From Planctomycetota bacterium (GTDB taxonomy: Bacteria; Planctomycetota; Planctomycetia; Pirellulales; Pirellulaceae), in NCBI GenBank assembly GCA_014381825.1, contig JACNKX010000092.1:97794-161793 (forward strand): DNA of 64,000 nt, given 5' to 3'. Below the pieces are notes generated by a model. That model made no database searches. It saw nothing but the letters and a program-made list of their open reading frames with translations, and was not told the origin of the DNA. Of the stretch, positions 28,821-37,621 are shown one piece after another (the first letter of the stretch is position 1; every line of letters starts with the position of its first letter). The position numbers and the translations under genes were made by a program.

Positions 28821-29594
28821 ATGGAATCGGACTTCCAAAGCATGATCGAACGCCAGCGACGCTCTCGCGCAGAGATTTCCGCCGCCACACGAGCCATTTA
28901 CGAAGACTCGCTACGGGGTTCGAATCATCTCAGCGGCGGAAACTTCAGCTCGATTCATACCGGCGACCTGGAACGTTTGTTTGATTTGTATGACGAGAGG
29001 TGTTTCGACGGTGGCTGTCGGGAAATGCTGGGGGACACACCACTCTCCTTTCGTCTCTCGAAACGGATGACGAGCGCGGCGGGAAAAGCCACTCGCTTGC
29101 GACATCGTGATCGTCGTACGAAAGAGGTTTCGACGGAATATGAAATCGCCGTCTCGACGACACTTCTGTTTCAAACGTTTGAGGATGACGATCGATCGAT
29201 CGTGATGAGCGGCATCGAGTGCCGCAATCGACTTGAGGCACTGCAGAGAGTTCTCGAACACGAAATGGTCCATCTGATCGAGTTCTTGATCTGGCAGAAT
29301 TCCAGTTGCTCGGCCAAGCGATTTCAGTCGGTCGCGAATCGCTTCTTCAGTCACACTGAACACACGCACCAGTTGATCACCCCCCGCGAGCGAGCGCTTA
29401 CAAAGTTTGGCATCAAACCGGGCACTCGCGTTTCGTTTCGGCTGGATGGCGAGCACTATATGGGCGTTGTCAATCGCATCACAAAACGTGCCACGGTGTT
29501 GGTGGAAGACCGTCGCGGCGTTCGTTATACAGATGGAAAGCGGTACACCAAGTTCTACGTTCCGGTCGCGTTGTTGAACCCCGCCGAGAAGTGA
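28821..29594 (+). CDS. SprT-like zinc metallopeptidase
   Basis: 257 aa, no signal peptide. HExxH is H147-E148-M-V-H151 (LEHEMVHLIEF); H178 in FFSHTEHTH is a good third ligand. The 'YDERCFDGGCREMLG...LSFRLSKRMTSAAGKA' part matches the SprT/Spartan layout, in which a beta-strand with 'ag.a....' precedes the active site. SprT-like proteins cleave DNA-protein crosslinks in eukaryotes; bacterial ones are poorly known. The C-terminal 60 residues (KPGTRVSFRLDGEHYMGVV) look like an SH3/KOW barrel instead of the usual zinc ribbon. ATG at 28821 with GGGAG upstream. Confidence 0.85.
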   Translation: MESDFQSMIERQRRSRAEISAATRAIYEDSLRGSNHLSGGNFSSIHTGDLERLFDLYDERCFDGGCREMLGDTPLSFRLSKRMTSAAGKATRLRHRDRRTKEVSTEYEIAVSTTLLFQTFEDDDRSIVMSGIECRNRLEALQRVLEHEMVHLIEFLIWQNSSCSAKRFQSVANRFFSHTEHTHQLITPRERALTKFGIKPGTRVSFRLDGEHYMGVVNRITKRATVLVEDRRGVRYTDGKRYTKFYVPVALLNPAEK

Positions 29595-29890
29595 GCGGCA
29601 AGAGCGTTGCGAAACTTGAGTTCCTTCAGCAAGAAGCTTGCAGTTGCTTGCATTTCGTGAGGTTTCAAAAGGGTTTGCAATTTGTTCTTAGAGACGATAC
29701 CCGAAGACATTGTCGACGTGCTCTGATAAAAAACTCTTGTCGCTGCAAGTGCATGCCATATCAGCAGTTCTCTTTCGCGTTCCGTCCGTCGGCAGGCATG
29801 CGACGCATGAATTGGCATTCCAATTGCGATGGTTGTAGAGCGTTAGCAGGCAACTTCAACATGTGTACTTAAGGACGAGGAGTAATAATC
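29595..29890. other. Intergenic region, no confident gene
   Basis: About 300 bases between the SprT-like gene and a small ORF. One 93-codon frame (29591-29872) is open but Cys/Arg-rich, lacks a ribosome-binding site and has no natural protein composition. A short inverted repeat, AATTGG...CCAATT near 29815, could be a regulatory site for the small ORF. Confidence 0.3.
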
Positions 29891-30088
29891 ATGGATGACA
29901 AGCAAACTCGAATCGCAACCATCGCCCGCACCACCGAACGAGACATTCTCGATCGAATCGTCAACGCGATGTTGGCCGCCGAACAGGAATTGTGCAACGC
30001 GAGCGTACAAGAATGGACGCGAGTATTGACCGACTCGTGCCGCGTTCAAAAACACTCAGACGGCGAGGCATTAGCCACGACTTGTTAG
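29891..30088 (+). CDS. Small hypothetical protein, 65 aa
   Basis: MDDKQTRIATIARTTERD opens a mostly helical, charged protein with two cysteines in the second half (C35, C50) and one at the C-terminus. The case for it is a strong GAGGAG nine bases before the ATG and a sensible amino-acid mix. The case against is short length and no recognisable family. It ends just before an inverted repeat that separates it from the convergent glnA. Confidence 0.45.
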   Translation: MDDKQTRIATIARTTERDILDRIVNAMLAAEQELCNASVQEWTRVLTDSCRVQKHSDGEALATTC

Positions 30089-30089
30089 G

Positions 30090-30155
30090 CCGTGGGGTAA
30101 GCTTCTAGCTTGTCGTTTCGCGATCAACCGCTGGCTGAAAGCTTATACGCCACGG
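30090..30155. repeat. Imperfect inverted repeat between convergent genes
   Basis: CCGTGGGGTAAGCTT (30090-30104) and GCTTATACGCCACGG (30141-30155) pair with one mismatch and a two-base bulge. I know 'CCGTGGCGTAAGCTT'-type palindromes as dispersed elements in planctomycete genomes (memory, not checked). It could act as a bidirectional transcription barrier between the small ORF and glnA. Confidence 0.6.
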
Positions 30156-30161
30156 AGCTGA

Positions 30162-31574
30162 CTAAATGTCATAGTACAAGCAAAACTCATACGGATGCGG
30201 TCTCAATCGAACCGCATCGGCTTCTTGCTCCCGCTTGTATGTGATCCAGGTGGAAATCACATCAGACGTGAAGACATCCCCGCGAAGCAAGAAATCGTGA
30301 TCGTCGGCGAGGGCATCTAGCGCTTCGTCGAGTGAACCAGGGGCTGTCGGCACATTCGCCGCTTCTTCTGGTTCGAGATCGTAGATATCTTTATCCAGCG
30401 GATCGCCGGGGCTGATCTTGTTTTGAATGCCATCGATCGCAGCCATTGTGAGTGCCGCAAATGCGAGATACGGATTGCAACTTGGGTCTGGACAACGGAA
30501 CTCGACTCGCTTCGACTTAGGACTGGGACTGTACATCGGAATTCGGCAGGCTGCAGATCGGTTGTGTTGCGAGTAGGCAAGGTTCACCGGAGCTTCGTAG
30601 CCGGGAACCAAACGCTTGTAGCTGTTCGTTGTTGGATTAGTGAATGCGAGCAGAGCCGGCGCGTGGCGCAACAATCCACCAATCGCATGTAGCGCCATAT
30701 CGCTCAGCCCGGCATATCCGCTGCCAGCGAACAGCGGCTCGTCGTCTTTCCAGAACGAGATGTGAGTGTGCATGCCGCTGCCGTTATCGCCAAAGAGTGG
30801 CTTGGGCATGAAGGTTGCCGTCTTGTTGTTTCGCGCTGCGACGTTCTTGACGATGTATTTGTACAGCGCCAAGTCGTCGGCCATCTTTACGAGTTCGTTA
30901 AATCGAAGATCGATTTCCGATTGGCCCGCCGTTCCAACTTCGTGGTGTTGGCACTCGACATCGAGACCGCAGTCAATCATCGTCTGCATCATCTCGTTGC
31001 GGATGTTCATCATTTGATCAGCTGGCGGCACCGGGAAGTAGCCTTCCTTGTAACGCAACTTGTGCCCCAGATTGGGTCCTTCATCCTTGCCGCGATTCCA
31101 CTGACCTTCGATGCTGTCGACGTGATAGAAACCTTCGCGAGCGTTTTGATCGAAACGAACGTCATCGAAGATAAAAAACTCTGCCTCCGGCCCAATGCAG
31201 GCAGTATCCGCAATCCCCGTGCTATTCAGGTAGTTCGCTGATTTCCGAGCCACGTTCCTCGGATCGCGGGAGTAGTCTTCGCGCGTGATCGGATCTTGAA
31301 TGTTGCAGATCATACAGAGCGTAGGCAAGGTGGCGAACGGGTCGATGAATGCCGTTTCTGCCTGCGGCACGATGAGCATGTCGCTTTCGTTGATCGTTTG
31401 CCAACCGCGGATGCTCGAACCATCAAAGCCGAGCCCATCTTCGAAGATATCTTCGTTCAAGCGACGGACAGGAATTGTGAAGTGCTGCCATACACCTGGA
31501 AAGTCCATGAAGCGAAAATCAACAGCCTTCACATCCTTTTCGCGACAGAGCGCAAGTACTTCTCGGGGAGTCAT
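30162..31574 (-). CDS. glnA: Glutamine synthetase type I
   Basis: ATP-dependent glutamate + ammonia to glutamine; cytoplasmic dodecamer in this type. 470 aa from the ATG at 31574, which has GGAG seven bases upstream and the normal family N-terminus ([20 protein letters not shown]). The open frame extends 34 codons further but is not needed. GSI signatures: FDGSSIRGW (50-58), PEAEFFIFD (129-137), [13 protein letters not shown] (264-276), NRSAACRIP (338-346). Y398 in [11 protein letters not shown] is the adenylylation tyrosine, so it is of the GSI-beta class controlled by GlnE; that gene is not in this window. It follows the GSII gene, with a terminator between them, so the two are likely regulated separately. 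Confidence 0.97.
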   Translation of the reverse strand: MTPREVLALCREKDVKAVDFRFMDFPGVWQHFTIPVRRLNEDIFEDGLGFDGSSIRGWQTINESDMLIVPQAETAFIDPFATLPTLCMICNIQDPITREDYSRDPRNVARKSANYLNSTGIADTACIGPEAEFFIFDDVRFDQNAREGFYHVDSIEGQWNRGKDEGPNLGHKLRYKEGYFPVPPADQMMNIRNEMMQTMIDCGLDVECQHHEVGTAGQSEIDLRFNELVKMADDLALYKYIVKNVAARNNKTATFMPKPLFGDNGSGMHTHISFWKDDEPLFAGSGYAGLSDMALHAIGGLLRHAPALLAFTNPTTNSYKRLVPGYEAPVNLAYSQHNRSAACRIPMYSPSPKSKRVEFRCPDPSCNPYLAFAALTMAAIDGIQNKISPGDPLDKDIYDLEPEEAANVPTAPGSLDEALDALADDHDFLLRGDVFTSDVISTWITYKREQEADAVRLRPHPYEFCLYYDI

Positions 31575-31676
31575 TTTTCGTCTCCAGGACCAACAACGCA
31601 GTGAACGACTTCTGTTATAGCAACACCAATGCCGGGCGTCTTGCCCGAAGAAACCGAACGCGCCCAAGAAACACAA

Positions 31677-31706
31677 AGCGGTTGCCCAATTGCTTGGACA
31701 ACCGCT
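31677..31706 (-). terminator. Rho-independent terminator after the GSII gene
   Basis: AGCGGTTG pairs with CAACCGCT, then one mismatch, then CCAA/TTGG around a TTGC loop. On the minus strand the stem runs into TTTGTGTTTCTT, a U-rich tail. It lies between the type II and type I synthetase genes and would end the GSII transcript. Confidence 0.75.
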
Positions 31707-31772
31707 CGCAATCCATTCACCAGAAGGAAATTGAATACCGCCTACGCGATACCTAGCATCCCTGCTTACTGT

Positions 31773-31820
31773 GTTGTTGCATCAGAGGGTTGTTGCATCA
31801 GAGGGTTGTTGCATCAGAGA
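31773..31820. repeat. Three tandem copies of a 16-bp unit over the GSII stop codon
   Basis: GTTGTTGCATCAGAGG occurs at 31773-31788 and 31789-31804, and again at 31805-31820 with the last base changed. The third copy contains the TGA stop of the GSII gene (31814-31816), so the 3' end was made or remade by local duplication. No spacers or longer array follow, so this is not a CRISPR. Confidence 0.9.
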
Positions 31821-32827
31821 GACACACCCTTGACCGTCTTGACGATCTCCGCCGCAACTTTGTATGGATCCGCGTTCGATGCGGGACGGCGATCTTCCAG
31901 CCACCCCTTCCAGTCGTTTTTGACCGTCGCGATTGGAATGCGAATCGACGCACCACGATCAGAGACGCCGTAGCTGAATTGATCGATGCGTTGCGTTTCG
32001 TGCAGACCGGTCAGACGCTGATCGTTGTCAGCACCATAAACACCGATGTGCTCATTCACTCGCGGCGCAAACGCCTGACAGATCTTGTCGTAAGTCTCCT
32101 TGCTGCCACACGTGCGAAGTGTTGTGTTCGAGAAGTTCGCGTGCATACCAGATCCGTTCCAATCGGTGGGACCGAGTGGCTTTGGATGGTAGTTGATCGC
32201 GTAGCCATACTTCTCGGCCGTTCGCTCCAGCAGGTAACGCGCGACCCAAGTCTCGTCGCCAGCCGCTTGAGCGCCTTTCGCGAAAGTCTGGAACTCCCAT
32301 TGCCCAGCGGCGACTTCGCCGTTGATTCCTTCGACATTAATGCCAGCTTCGAGGCAAATATCGAGGTGCTCTTCGATGATCGGACGACCGTACGCGTTCT
32401 TGGCACCGACCGAACAATAGTAAGGTCCTTGCGGCGCTGGATAGCCTCCGGGCGGGAAGCCTGGGGGCAAGTTGTGCTCGGCATCCCACAAAAAGTACTC
32501 TTGCTCGAAGCCAAACCAAAAATCATCATCCGAATCATCGATCGTGGCTCGACCATTCGACACGTGCGGCGAACCGTCAGCATTAAGCACTTCGGTCATC
32601 ACGAGGAAAGCATTATTGCGGCCAGCATCGGGGAATACCGCGACGGGCTTCAATTGACAATCCGATGATCCGCCCTCGGCTTGTTCGGTTGAACTGCCGT
32701 CGAATGCCCACATGGGGCAGTCATCGAGTGAACCACCAAAGTCGCTAACAACCTTCGTTTTTGAGCGTAAGCTTTGTGTTGGTTTGTAACCGTCCAGCCA
32801 AATGTACTCCAGTTTGGTCTTACTCAT
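31814..32827 (-). CDS. Glutamine synthetase type II (eukaryote-like)
   Basis: 337 aa. Same reaction as GSI but of the shorter, heat-labile, decameric type known from plants, rhizobia and actinomycetes. Signatures: 'LEYIWLDGYKPTQSLRSKT' at the N-terminus, 'WAFDGSSTEQAEG', 'FGFEQEYFLWD', 'GPYYCSVGAKNAYGR', 'GQWEFQTF', 'WNGSGMHANFS' and 'DRGASIRIP'. There is no adenylylation tyrosine region, so GlnE control is not expected. The ATG at 32827 is preceded by AGGGAGAAAG; an upstream in-frame GTG at 32851 is less likely. Having GSII immediately upstream of GSI suggests a two-enzyme ammonia assimilation locus, each with its own control. Confidence 0.95.
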   Translation of the reverse strand: MSKTKLEYIWLDGYKPTQSLRSKTKVVSDFGGSLDDCPMWAFDGSSTEQAEGGSSDCQLKPVAVFPDAGRNNAFLVMTEVLNADGSPHVSNGRATIDDSDDDFWFGFEQEYFLWDAEHNLPPGFPPGGYPAPQGPYYCSVGAKNAYGRPIIEEHLDICLEAGINVEGINGEVAAGQWEFQTFAKGAQAAGDETWVARYLLERTAEKYGYAINYHPKPLGPTDWNGSGMHANFSNTTLRTCGSKETYDKICQAFAPRVNEHIGVYGADNDQRLTGLHETQRIDQFSYGVSDRGASIRIPIATVKNDWKGWLEDRRPASNADPYKVAAEIVKTVKGVSL

Positions 32828-33392
32828 CTTTCTTCTTTCTCCCTTTAGCACTTCGCAATCGGTGTATCAGTTGTTTACTCGCACTGTCTTCGAATCGTTC
32901 TGCTTCGAGTCGTACTGCGTTCAACTTACACAATCACGACACGACTGTTCGACCCCGTGAGTACCAAACTCATTGGGGACGAGTTGTTGGAGCGATCCGT
33001 GCATCATCCTCGCCAGAACACATCCTCGTGCTCGGCAACGCAAGGGCTGCTGAAGTCGGACAGCGATGAGTTTGAAGAATCGTTGTCCGCTACGAACGCT
33101 CAGCACTTTCAAAGAGGCCGAGCGCCGCCGCCTACGGTTCCGTCTCGTTATGCAAGGCCCCTGTAGAGCAAGCGCTGTGCCAGAGAACGGAAGGAACGAG
33201 CATGATAGGGAAAACACGCGGGATTGCAATCGCCTAAGCGGTGGTTTCCCCGCGACTTTTTCCAATCGTCGCGCAGGTTGCCTAAATCGCGTGCATCGTC
33301 TGTCGCCTTCCTAGGCAAATCCTCCGACTATGCGGAGACCCCACGAAGGTATGAGTCGGACGTTGTAATCGTTGAAGGCACACGCCTTGAGC
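32828..33392. other. 565-base intergenic region upstream of the GSII gene
   Basis: Should contain the GSII promoter. I searched by eye for a sigma-54 GG...GC element and for NtrC-like dyads and found nothing convincing. Open frames on both strands (up to 114 codons) are Arg/Cys-rich shadows. No repeat of the window's palindrome families is present. Confidence 0.4.
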
Positions 33393-34754
33393 CTATTCGC
33401 CCGTTGCACCTCGCCAGTTGTCTGTTTGAAACGGCGACGCTGGCAGCCCCGCGTCGTTTACGAGATTGGGGTTTGCGAGTTTATGCCAGCCGAACCGAAC
33501 GTGCTTTGGCTCTGCAACTTGCTCCGCTGAAACCACGATCGTCTTTCCATCGATCTCGGCAACCGCTTCAACAAACTTCCCGTCAGCCCCTGCGATCCTA
33601 AACTCCGTCAAAGCCTTTCCGTCTCGCGATTTGAGAGCGGCCCCGGCATGTGCAAACTCGACTCGAATCCGATTGCCATCAATCTTCATCGACTTATACA
33701 ACGGGCCCGAGTAGACGACGTCGCTTCTGCCGTAAGACTTTGCCAACGCCCAAAACGCAAGGCGATTGCCGACGTCCAGCTTGTTTTGTGGATGAATGTC
33801 GGCGATGTTGTCGACCAAGTCGGTGGTCACCGCCATGCCTGTTCCAGGAATCTTCAGGCTCGCAACTTGAGCCTCCCACAATGCAGGTAGCTGTCCCGGC
33901 TTGTAAGCGTCTCCCGACCAAGGAGCGATTTGGACGAAGTAGAATGCGAGGTCTTGTCCCCACGAGCTGCGCCAGCCGCTGATCAAAGCGTTCATTTTGT
34001 CGTAGTAGGCAAAGCCGTTATTGTGAATGACGTTAGTTTCGCCCTGGTACCAGATAGAGCCTCGAATCGCGAACGGCTGAAGCGGAGCAATCATTCCGTT
34101 GTACATGCCGCCGGACTTCCCATCGGCGATTGTCCAGGGTTCGATCGGCGAACCGCCCCACGAGCTGTTAATCAAGCCGATCGGGACATCAACTTCCTCG
34201 TTTAACTTGAGCCCGAAGTAGTACAACACGGCCGAGAAGGCTGGCACGTTTTCGGGTGTACAAGTTTTCCACGTGGCGACGACGTCGGCAGCCGGTTCGG
34301 GCGCCTGAACCTTTGGCACATGTAACAGACGGATCTTCGAGTGGTCGGCCGCCGCGATCGCCTCTTTGGCACTGTGCGTGTTCGCGAGCGGCCATTCCAT
34401 GTTGGATTGACCCGAACCAACCCAAACGTCTCCGATCAGAATGTCTTCGAGCGAAATCGTGTTATTACCTTTTACGGTCAACTTGTGCGACTTGCCATCG
34501 GCCTTCATTGCTGGCAGCGTAACGCGCCAACTCCCCGCATCATCCGCAGTCGCCGTGGCCGATTGCTCATCGAGCGTTACAGTCACTTCTTCACCAGCAT
34601 CCGCCGAACCCCATATTGGTAAGGGCATTTCTCGTTGCAATACCATGTGGCTATCGAGCACAGCTGGGAGCTTAACGTCGGCTGTTACCCGGTCGGAATG
34701 AAACACAACCGAGACCAAAATGAGTACCGGAAACCAATACAGTAATCTGTTCAT
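33393..34754 (-). CDS. Sialate O-acetylesterase-like SGNH hydrolase
   Basis: 453 aa. Signal peptide (LILVSVVFHSDRVTA). An N-terminal beta-sandwich ('LPAVLDSHMVLQREMPLPIWG', near 28-48) precedes an SGNH esterase domain: nucleophile motif VGSGQSNMEWPL, 'LINSSWGGSPIEPW' and 'WYQGETNV'. A third motif near the end ('DIHPQNKLDVGNRLA') holds the DxxH-type histidine. This is the planctomycete/Bacteroidetes SIAE-like family that removes acetyl groups from sialic acids or plant and algal glycans; specificity is not known. The start at 34754 is chosen because the signal peptide begins there; the frame is open 102 codons upstream without one. Exported, periplasmic. Confidence 0.92.
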   Translation of the reverse strand: MNRLLYWFPVLILVSVVFHSDRVTADVKLPAVLDSHMVLQREMPLPIWGSADAGEEVTVTLDEQSATATADDAGSWRVTLPAMKADGKSHKLTVKGNNTISLEDILIGDVWVGSGQSNMEWPLANTHSAKEAIAAADHSKIRLLHVPKVQAPEPAADVVATWKTCTPENVPAFSAVLYYFGLKLNEEVDVPIGLINSSWGGSPIEPWTIADGKSGGMYNGMIAPLQPFAIRGSIWYQGETNVIHNNGFAYYDKMNALISGWRSSWGQDLAFYFVQIAPWSGDAYKPGQLPALWEAQVASLKIPGTGMAVTTDLVDNIADIHPQNKLDVGNRLAFWALAKSYGRSDVVYSGPLYKSMKIDGNRIRVEFAHAGAALKSRDGKALTEFRIAGADGKFVEAVAEIDGKTIVVSAEQVAEPKHVRFGWHKLANPNLVNDAGLPASPFQTDNWRGATGE

Positions 34755-35091
34755 TGCCGTATGCTTTCGATGGAGGGAGAGTCGTAATTTACGCCAAAAG
34801 CGATCGACCGCGATTCTACACCAGTGGCGGACGCAATGCTCGTCATTAAGCAAATGACGATGCAAATAAGATCGCACGCGCAATAAGAGGCCGACGATGT
34901 GTGTTATTGTGAGTCGGGGATGCGATACAACATGCAGGCTAGAGAGCGCCACATCAAACGTAAATACTTGCGGCACGGAAATTGCGGAAATAAATTCACC
35001 TCTAGTTGCTGCGCGTTCTACTGCGAATCGTCTGCAGATTAACACACAGGGCGCGCACAAGAATTAATAGTTCGGCAGTCGGAGAATTGGA
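34755..35091. other. Divergent intergenic region, AT-rich centre
   Basis: About 340 bases between the esterase (leftward) and a secreted protein (rightward). It must hold both promoters. No repeat, RNA gene or confident promoter hexamer could be assigned by eye. Confidence 0.35.
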
Positions 35092-35604
35092 ATGCGGGCG
35101 ACGATCACAATCATCGTTTTACTCGTACTGCAGAACGTTGGCTCCGGGCAGCTTATACGCCCGATTCGCGAGCGGCTTCCGGGCGAAATTGAACTCGCGG
35201 CTGATGTTCCGGCGGAGTTCGTAGGAAAGGCAACGCTCACCTTCGTCGAGTTGAGCGTCATCTTTGATGGTGGATCGTATGGTGCCACATTTCGATGTGA
35301 CAACGACCGCGATGTTGCGATCTATTTTTTGCATCCGGGCTACTGGACAAAGCAGGCAATAAAGAACGAAACCCAGCCAATTGTCGTTGATCTTTATCGA
35401 GACGAAGAAAAGGCGAAACTTGAGGTTGAACGAGATTCACCGTTCGAGAAACGACTTATTGAACTTCTGACCAATGATCTCTCCAATAGAGAACTCAGTC
35501 CGGAACAGATCAAGACGTTAATACGGATTCGTGAGTGTATTCGAACTCGCCAACCGCTAACTGAGATTCGAAAACGGTTTCCCAAAGCGTTTGACGACGA
35601 ATAA
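35092..35604 (+). CDS. Secreted hypothetical protein
   Basis: 170 aa. Start ATG 35092 has GGAG eight bases upstream and opens a signal peptide (TIIVLLVLQNVGSG). The mature part has a beta-rich half with 'TFVELSVIFDGGSYGATFRCDNDRDVAIYFLHPGYW' character, then a charged helical half (EKRLIELLTNDLSNRELSPEQIKTL) that ends at DDE. Not recognised. It borders a decayed region, so it may be a survivor of an accessory cluster. Confidence 0.68.
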   Translation: MRATITIIVLLVLQNVGSGQLIRPIRERLPGEIELAADVPAEFVGKATLTFVELSVIFDGGSYGATFRCDNDRDVAIYFLHPGYWTKQAIKNETQPIVVDLYRDEEKAKLEVERDSPFEKRLIELLTNDLSNRELSPEQIKTLIRIRECIRTRQPLTEIRKRFPKAFDDE

Positions 35605-36140
35605 TGACCAGATCGGCTCGCCCGCCATGCTGCAATCATACGACGACATGCCGAACTTGCGGATGAAAGGGAGACCTCGCCAGCGTCCGTTCTGACCCCA
35701 AACTCGATCGCTCGGTCCCCGTTATCCTGGACGCCTATGAAGTCCGTGGTTTGGCAAGTGGGCTTTGCGTCATGTGTTGCTCTTCTTGGTTAGCGCATGG
35801 TTCAACGGCGAACCAGCCGTCATCTGCTTTGGTGACATCCAACTTGAAATTACTGTCTATCAAATCGGCCTGCTGGCAATCACTTGGAATACGATCGATT
35901 TGTCCGGCCCCGCAAATTGGCTTGGCTGCTGGGACTTGGACGACGATCATTATCGATGGCGCCGCGCGACCAACCACCCTTTCGCCGCTGCTATCGGGCA
36001 AGGCATTCAAAACATTCACGTTGCCGATGGTCAATCTGGTGTCGATGCCATCCGATTCGAATGCGACGCGGGTGTCTTGGTGCTCTACAATGCTCGTGAT
36101 GAATTGGGCGGTTGTGACCAGGCGCTCGATCCCAAGAACT
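35605..36140. other. Decayed or unassigned region
   Basis: Two long open frames overlap here on opposite strands: plus 35765-36292 and minus 35735 up to about 36135. Each has a partly protein-like composition, but neither has a ribosome-binding site or a recognisable family, and the plus one runs out of frame with the transposase relic that follows. I do not call either. The next interpretable sequence is the IS91 relic. Confidence 0.35.
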
Positions 36141-36320
36141 ATTTGTTACACCCGATACCCGCGTCAAGCCGTGCCGCAAGTGCAGAGCACATTGGCCAAG
36201 CTGTCGTTGTGTCGCACGGCAGCCTTGGGAGGCAGGAAACTGCGTCGCCAGTCGTGCGATCATCAAGGCATCGCTTACAACTCGTGCGGTGATCGGCACT
36301 GTCCCGGTTGTCGTGGCGCG
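36141..36320 (+). pseudogene. IS91-family transposase relic, N-terminal zinc-binding part
   Basis: The frame reads 'AVPQVQSTLAKLSLCRTAAL' then 'GGRKLRRQSCDHQGIAYNSC' and 'GDRHCPGCRGA'. This is the typical N-terminal zinc domain of IS91-like Y2 transposases (CRTAALGG..., C..H..I.YNSCxxRHCPxC). One cysteine of the first pair has been lost (RQSCDHQ). The match stops abruptly near 36320; the catalytic Y2 domain, both ends and any start codon are missing. It is a remnant only, and dates an old rolling-circle type insertion here. Confidence 0.72.
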
Positions 36321-36655
36321 ATTCCCTCCCACTAACATGCCTCTCTCAAACTTTACGCAAGCCAGCCAACTCTCCACCCCGCTCGCGGTACGCACCGACC
36401 GCATTTGCCCACGCCTCACCGGTCTGCACAACCGACTCATCACCATCCATGCGATTGCTCCCAGTCCCCAATCTGTTCAACATCAACTTGCTTGGCGACC
36501 CAGTTGCCCATTAAACTAACGCTCAGTACCTCCGTGGTGTGATTGAAATCGCATAGTTGACTTCATCCACGCAGCAGCAAAGTTCAACCCACCATCTATC
36601 CGTCTCAAAGCAGCCGGATAGATGGCAATTCGTTAGGCCGACTTGAAGCACGAGC
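36321..36655. other. Non-coding stretch after the transposase relic
   Basis: About 330 bases with no convincing gene on either strand. A pair of repeated words, GATAGATGG near 36595-36620 and its neighbours, may be the edge of a rearrangement: 'CCATCTATCCG' is followed shortly by 'CCGGATAGATGG', forming an imperfect inverted repeat. Confidence 0.3.
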
Positions 36656-37144
36656 ATGGAGTACCCCAAGCCCATGAAAAGATGGTTCGGTAGCGAGCGA
36701 CTCCAAGAAGTCGATCGCCGACTGGCCGATTGGATGGAACAATGGGGACATCGCATTCACCGTCTCACGTTGGCGATTGTCTTCCTCTGGTTCGGGACGC
36801 TCAAGGTTGCGGGCTACAAGTCCGCAACGTCGCTCATTGCTCACACTGTGTACTTCACTACTCCGGAGATTGTGGTTCCAATCCTGGGCGTTTGGGAGGT
36901 GGCTATAGGAATTTGTCTGGTCATTCACCCTTTGGTCCGCATCGCTCTGCTACTTCTGGCCATCCGACTACCAGGAACTCTCTTGGCGCTCGTCTTGCGG
37001 GCCGATGTTTGTTTTGTTGAATTCCCCTTCGTCCCAAGTTTGGAGGGACAGTATCTGGTGAAGGACTTCCTTCTTTTCGGTGCCGCATTAGTTATTGGCG
37101 GCACCATTCGAGAAGAACAACGAAAGCCTGGAATCCGACACTAA
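36656..37144 (+). CDS. DoxX/DUF417-like integral membrane protein
   Basis: 162 aa. Four hydrophobic segments: LTLAIVFLWFGTLKV, TPEIVVPILGVWEVAIGICLVI, IALLLLAIRLPGTLLALVL and VKDFLLFGAALVIGG. 'FLWFGTLKVAGYKS' and 'LVKDFLLFGAA' are close to the YkgB/DUF417 branch of the DoxX group, small inner-membrane proteins of unclear role, sometimes tied to redox or stress. ATG at 36656, or a second ATG at 36674. It lies intact between two decayed stretches. Confidence 0.78.
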   Translation: MEYPKPMKRWFGSERLQEVDRRLADWMEQWGHRIHRLTLAIVFLWFGTLKVAGYKSATSLIAHTVYFTTPEIVVPILGVWEVAIGICLVIHPLVRIALLLLAIRLPGTLLALVLRADVCFVEFPFVPSLEGQYLVKDFLLFGAALVIGGTIREEQRKPGIRH

Positions 37145-37410
37145 ACCTACAATTTCGGTATAACACATGAGATTTGACTTCGCGGGCGATGTCGTTTGGA
37201 TGATGAAGGGGGGTGGAGTTTGGATTGCGGGGCAGAGGTTGAGCTGCGTTGGAGTGAGCCGAAGCTCAAAGTATTTGTTCAAGGAGTCCGGTGGAAGCGA
37301 GTCGCACGCCCACTTCTTGCGTTTCGTTCGCACAAGGCGCAGCACGAAGCGACTCGGCGCGGATTGGTGGCTGCGAGCGAAGGATTTCCACGGGTGACGA
37401 CAGAGTGCGC
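37145..37410. other. Unassigned intergenic DNA
   Basis: Frames of 76-83 codons are open on the plus strand (37167, 37196) but have no ribosome-binding site or family resemblance. No repeat is recognised in this part. Confidence 0.25.
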
Positions 37411-37561
37411 TCAGCCTGAATCGAGATTGGGCAGCGGGTGGTTGTAGCGTAACCGACCATCGCCGTCGGTGATCGCCACGAGTTGCATCGCGGCATCACA
37501 CTCGGCACAACGAACCGGCGGTTTGTCGATCGGCTCGGGAGTCGTCTGCCGGGACAGTTGC
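37411..37561 (-). pseudogene. C-terminal relic with a CxxC motif
   Basis: The minus frame reads 'QPTQLSRQTTPEPIDKPPV', 'RCAECDAAMQLVAITDGDG' and 'RLRYNHPLPNLDSG' then TGA. It looks like the end of a protein with a zinc-ribbon CxxC, possibly a transposase C-terminus. Its 5' side is cut by the palindrome at 37562. No start is available. The parent family is not identified. Confidence 0.4.
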
Positions 37562-37621
37562 GTAGGCTGGGTTGCAACCCAGCGTTATTCGTTGCTTGCG
37601 CTGGGTCGCGACCCAGCCTAC
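37562..37621. repeat. 60-bp double palindrome between two gene relics
   Basis: Arms 37562-37584 and 37599-37621 match at 21 of 23 positions in inverted orientation around a 14-base loop. Each arm is itself a palindrome (CTGGGT...ACCCAG), so it can form either one long stem or two small ones. This REP/BIME-like layout is one of the dispersed families in this window. Confidence 0.85.

Noticed and set aside
31773..31820. Possible CRISPR-like array
   Set aside because: The units are directly adjacent with no spacers, and only three exist.
32828..33392. Sigma-54 promoter or NtrC sites before the GSII gene
   Set aside because: No sequence close to the GG-N10-GC consensus at sensible spacing was seen.
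35735..36335. Overlapping ORFs of 99-195 codons on both strands
   Set aside because: No ribosome-binding site, no family resemblance, and the only recognisable part is the IS91 relic.
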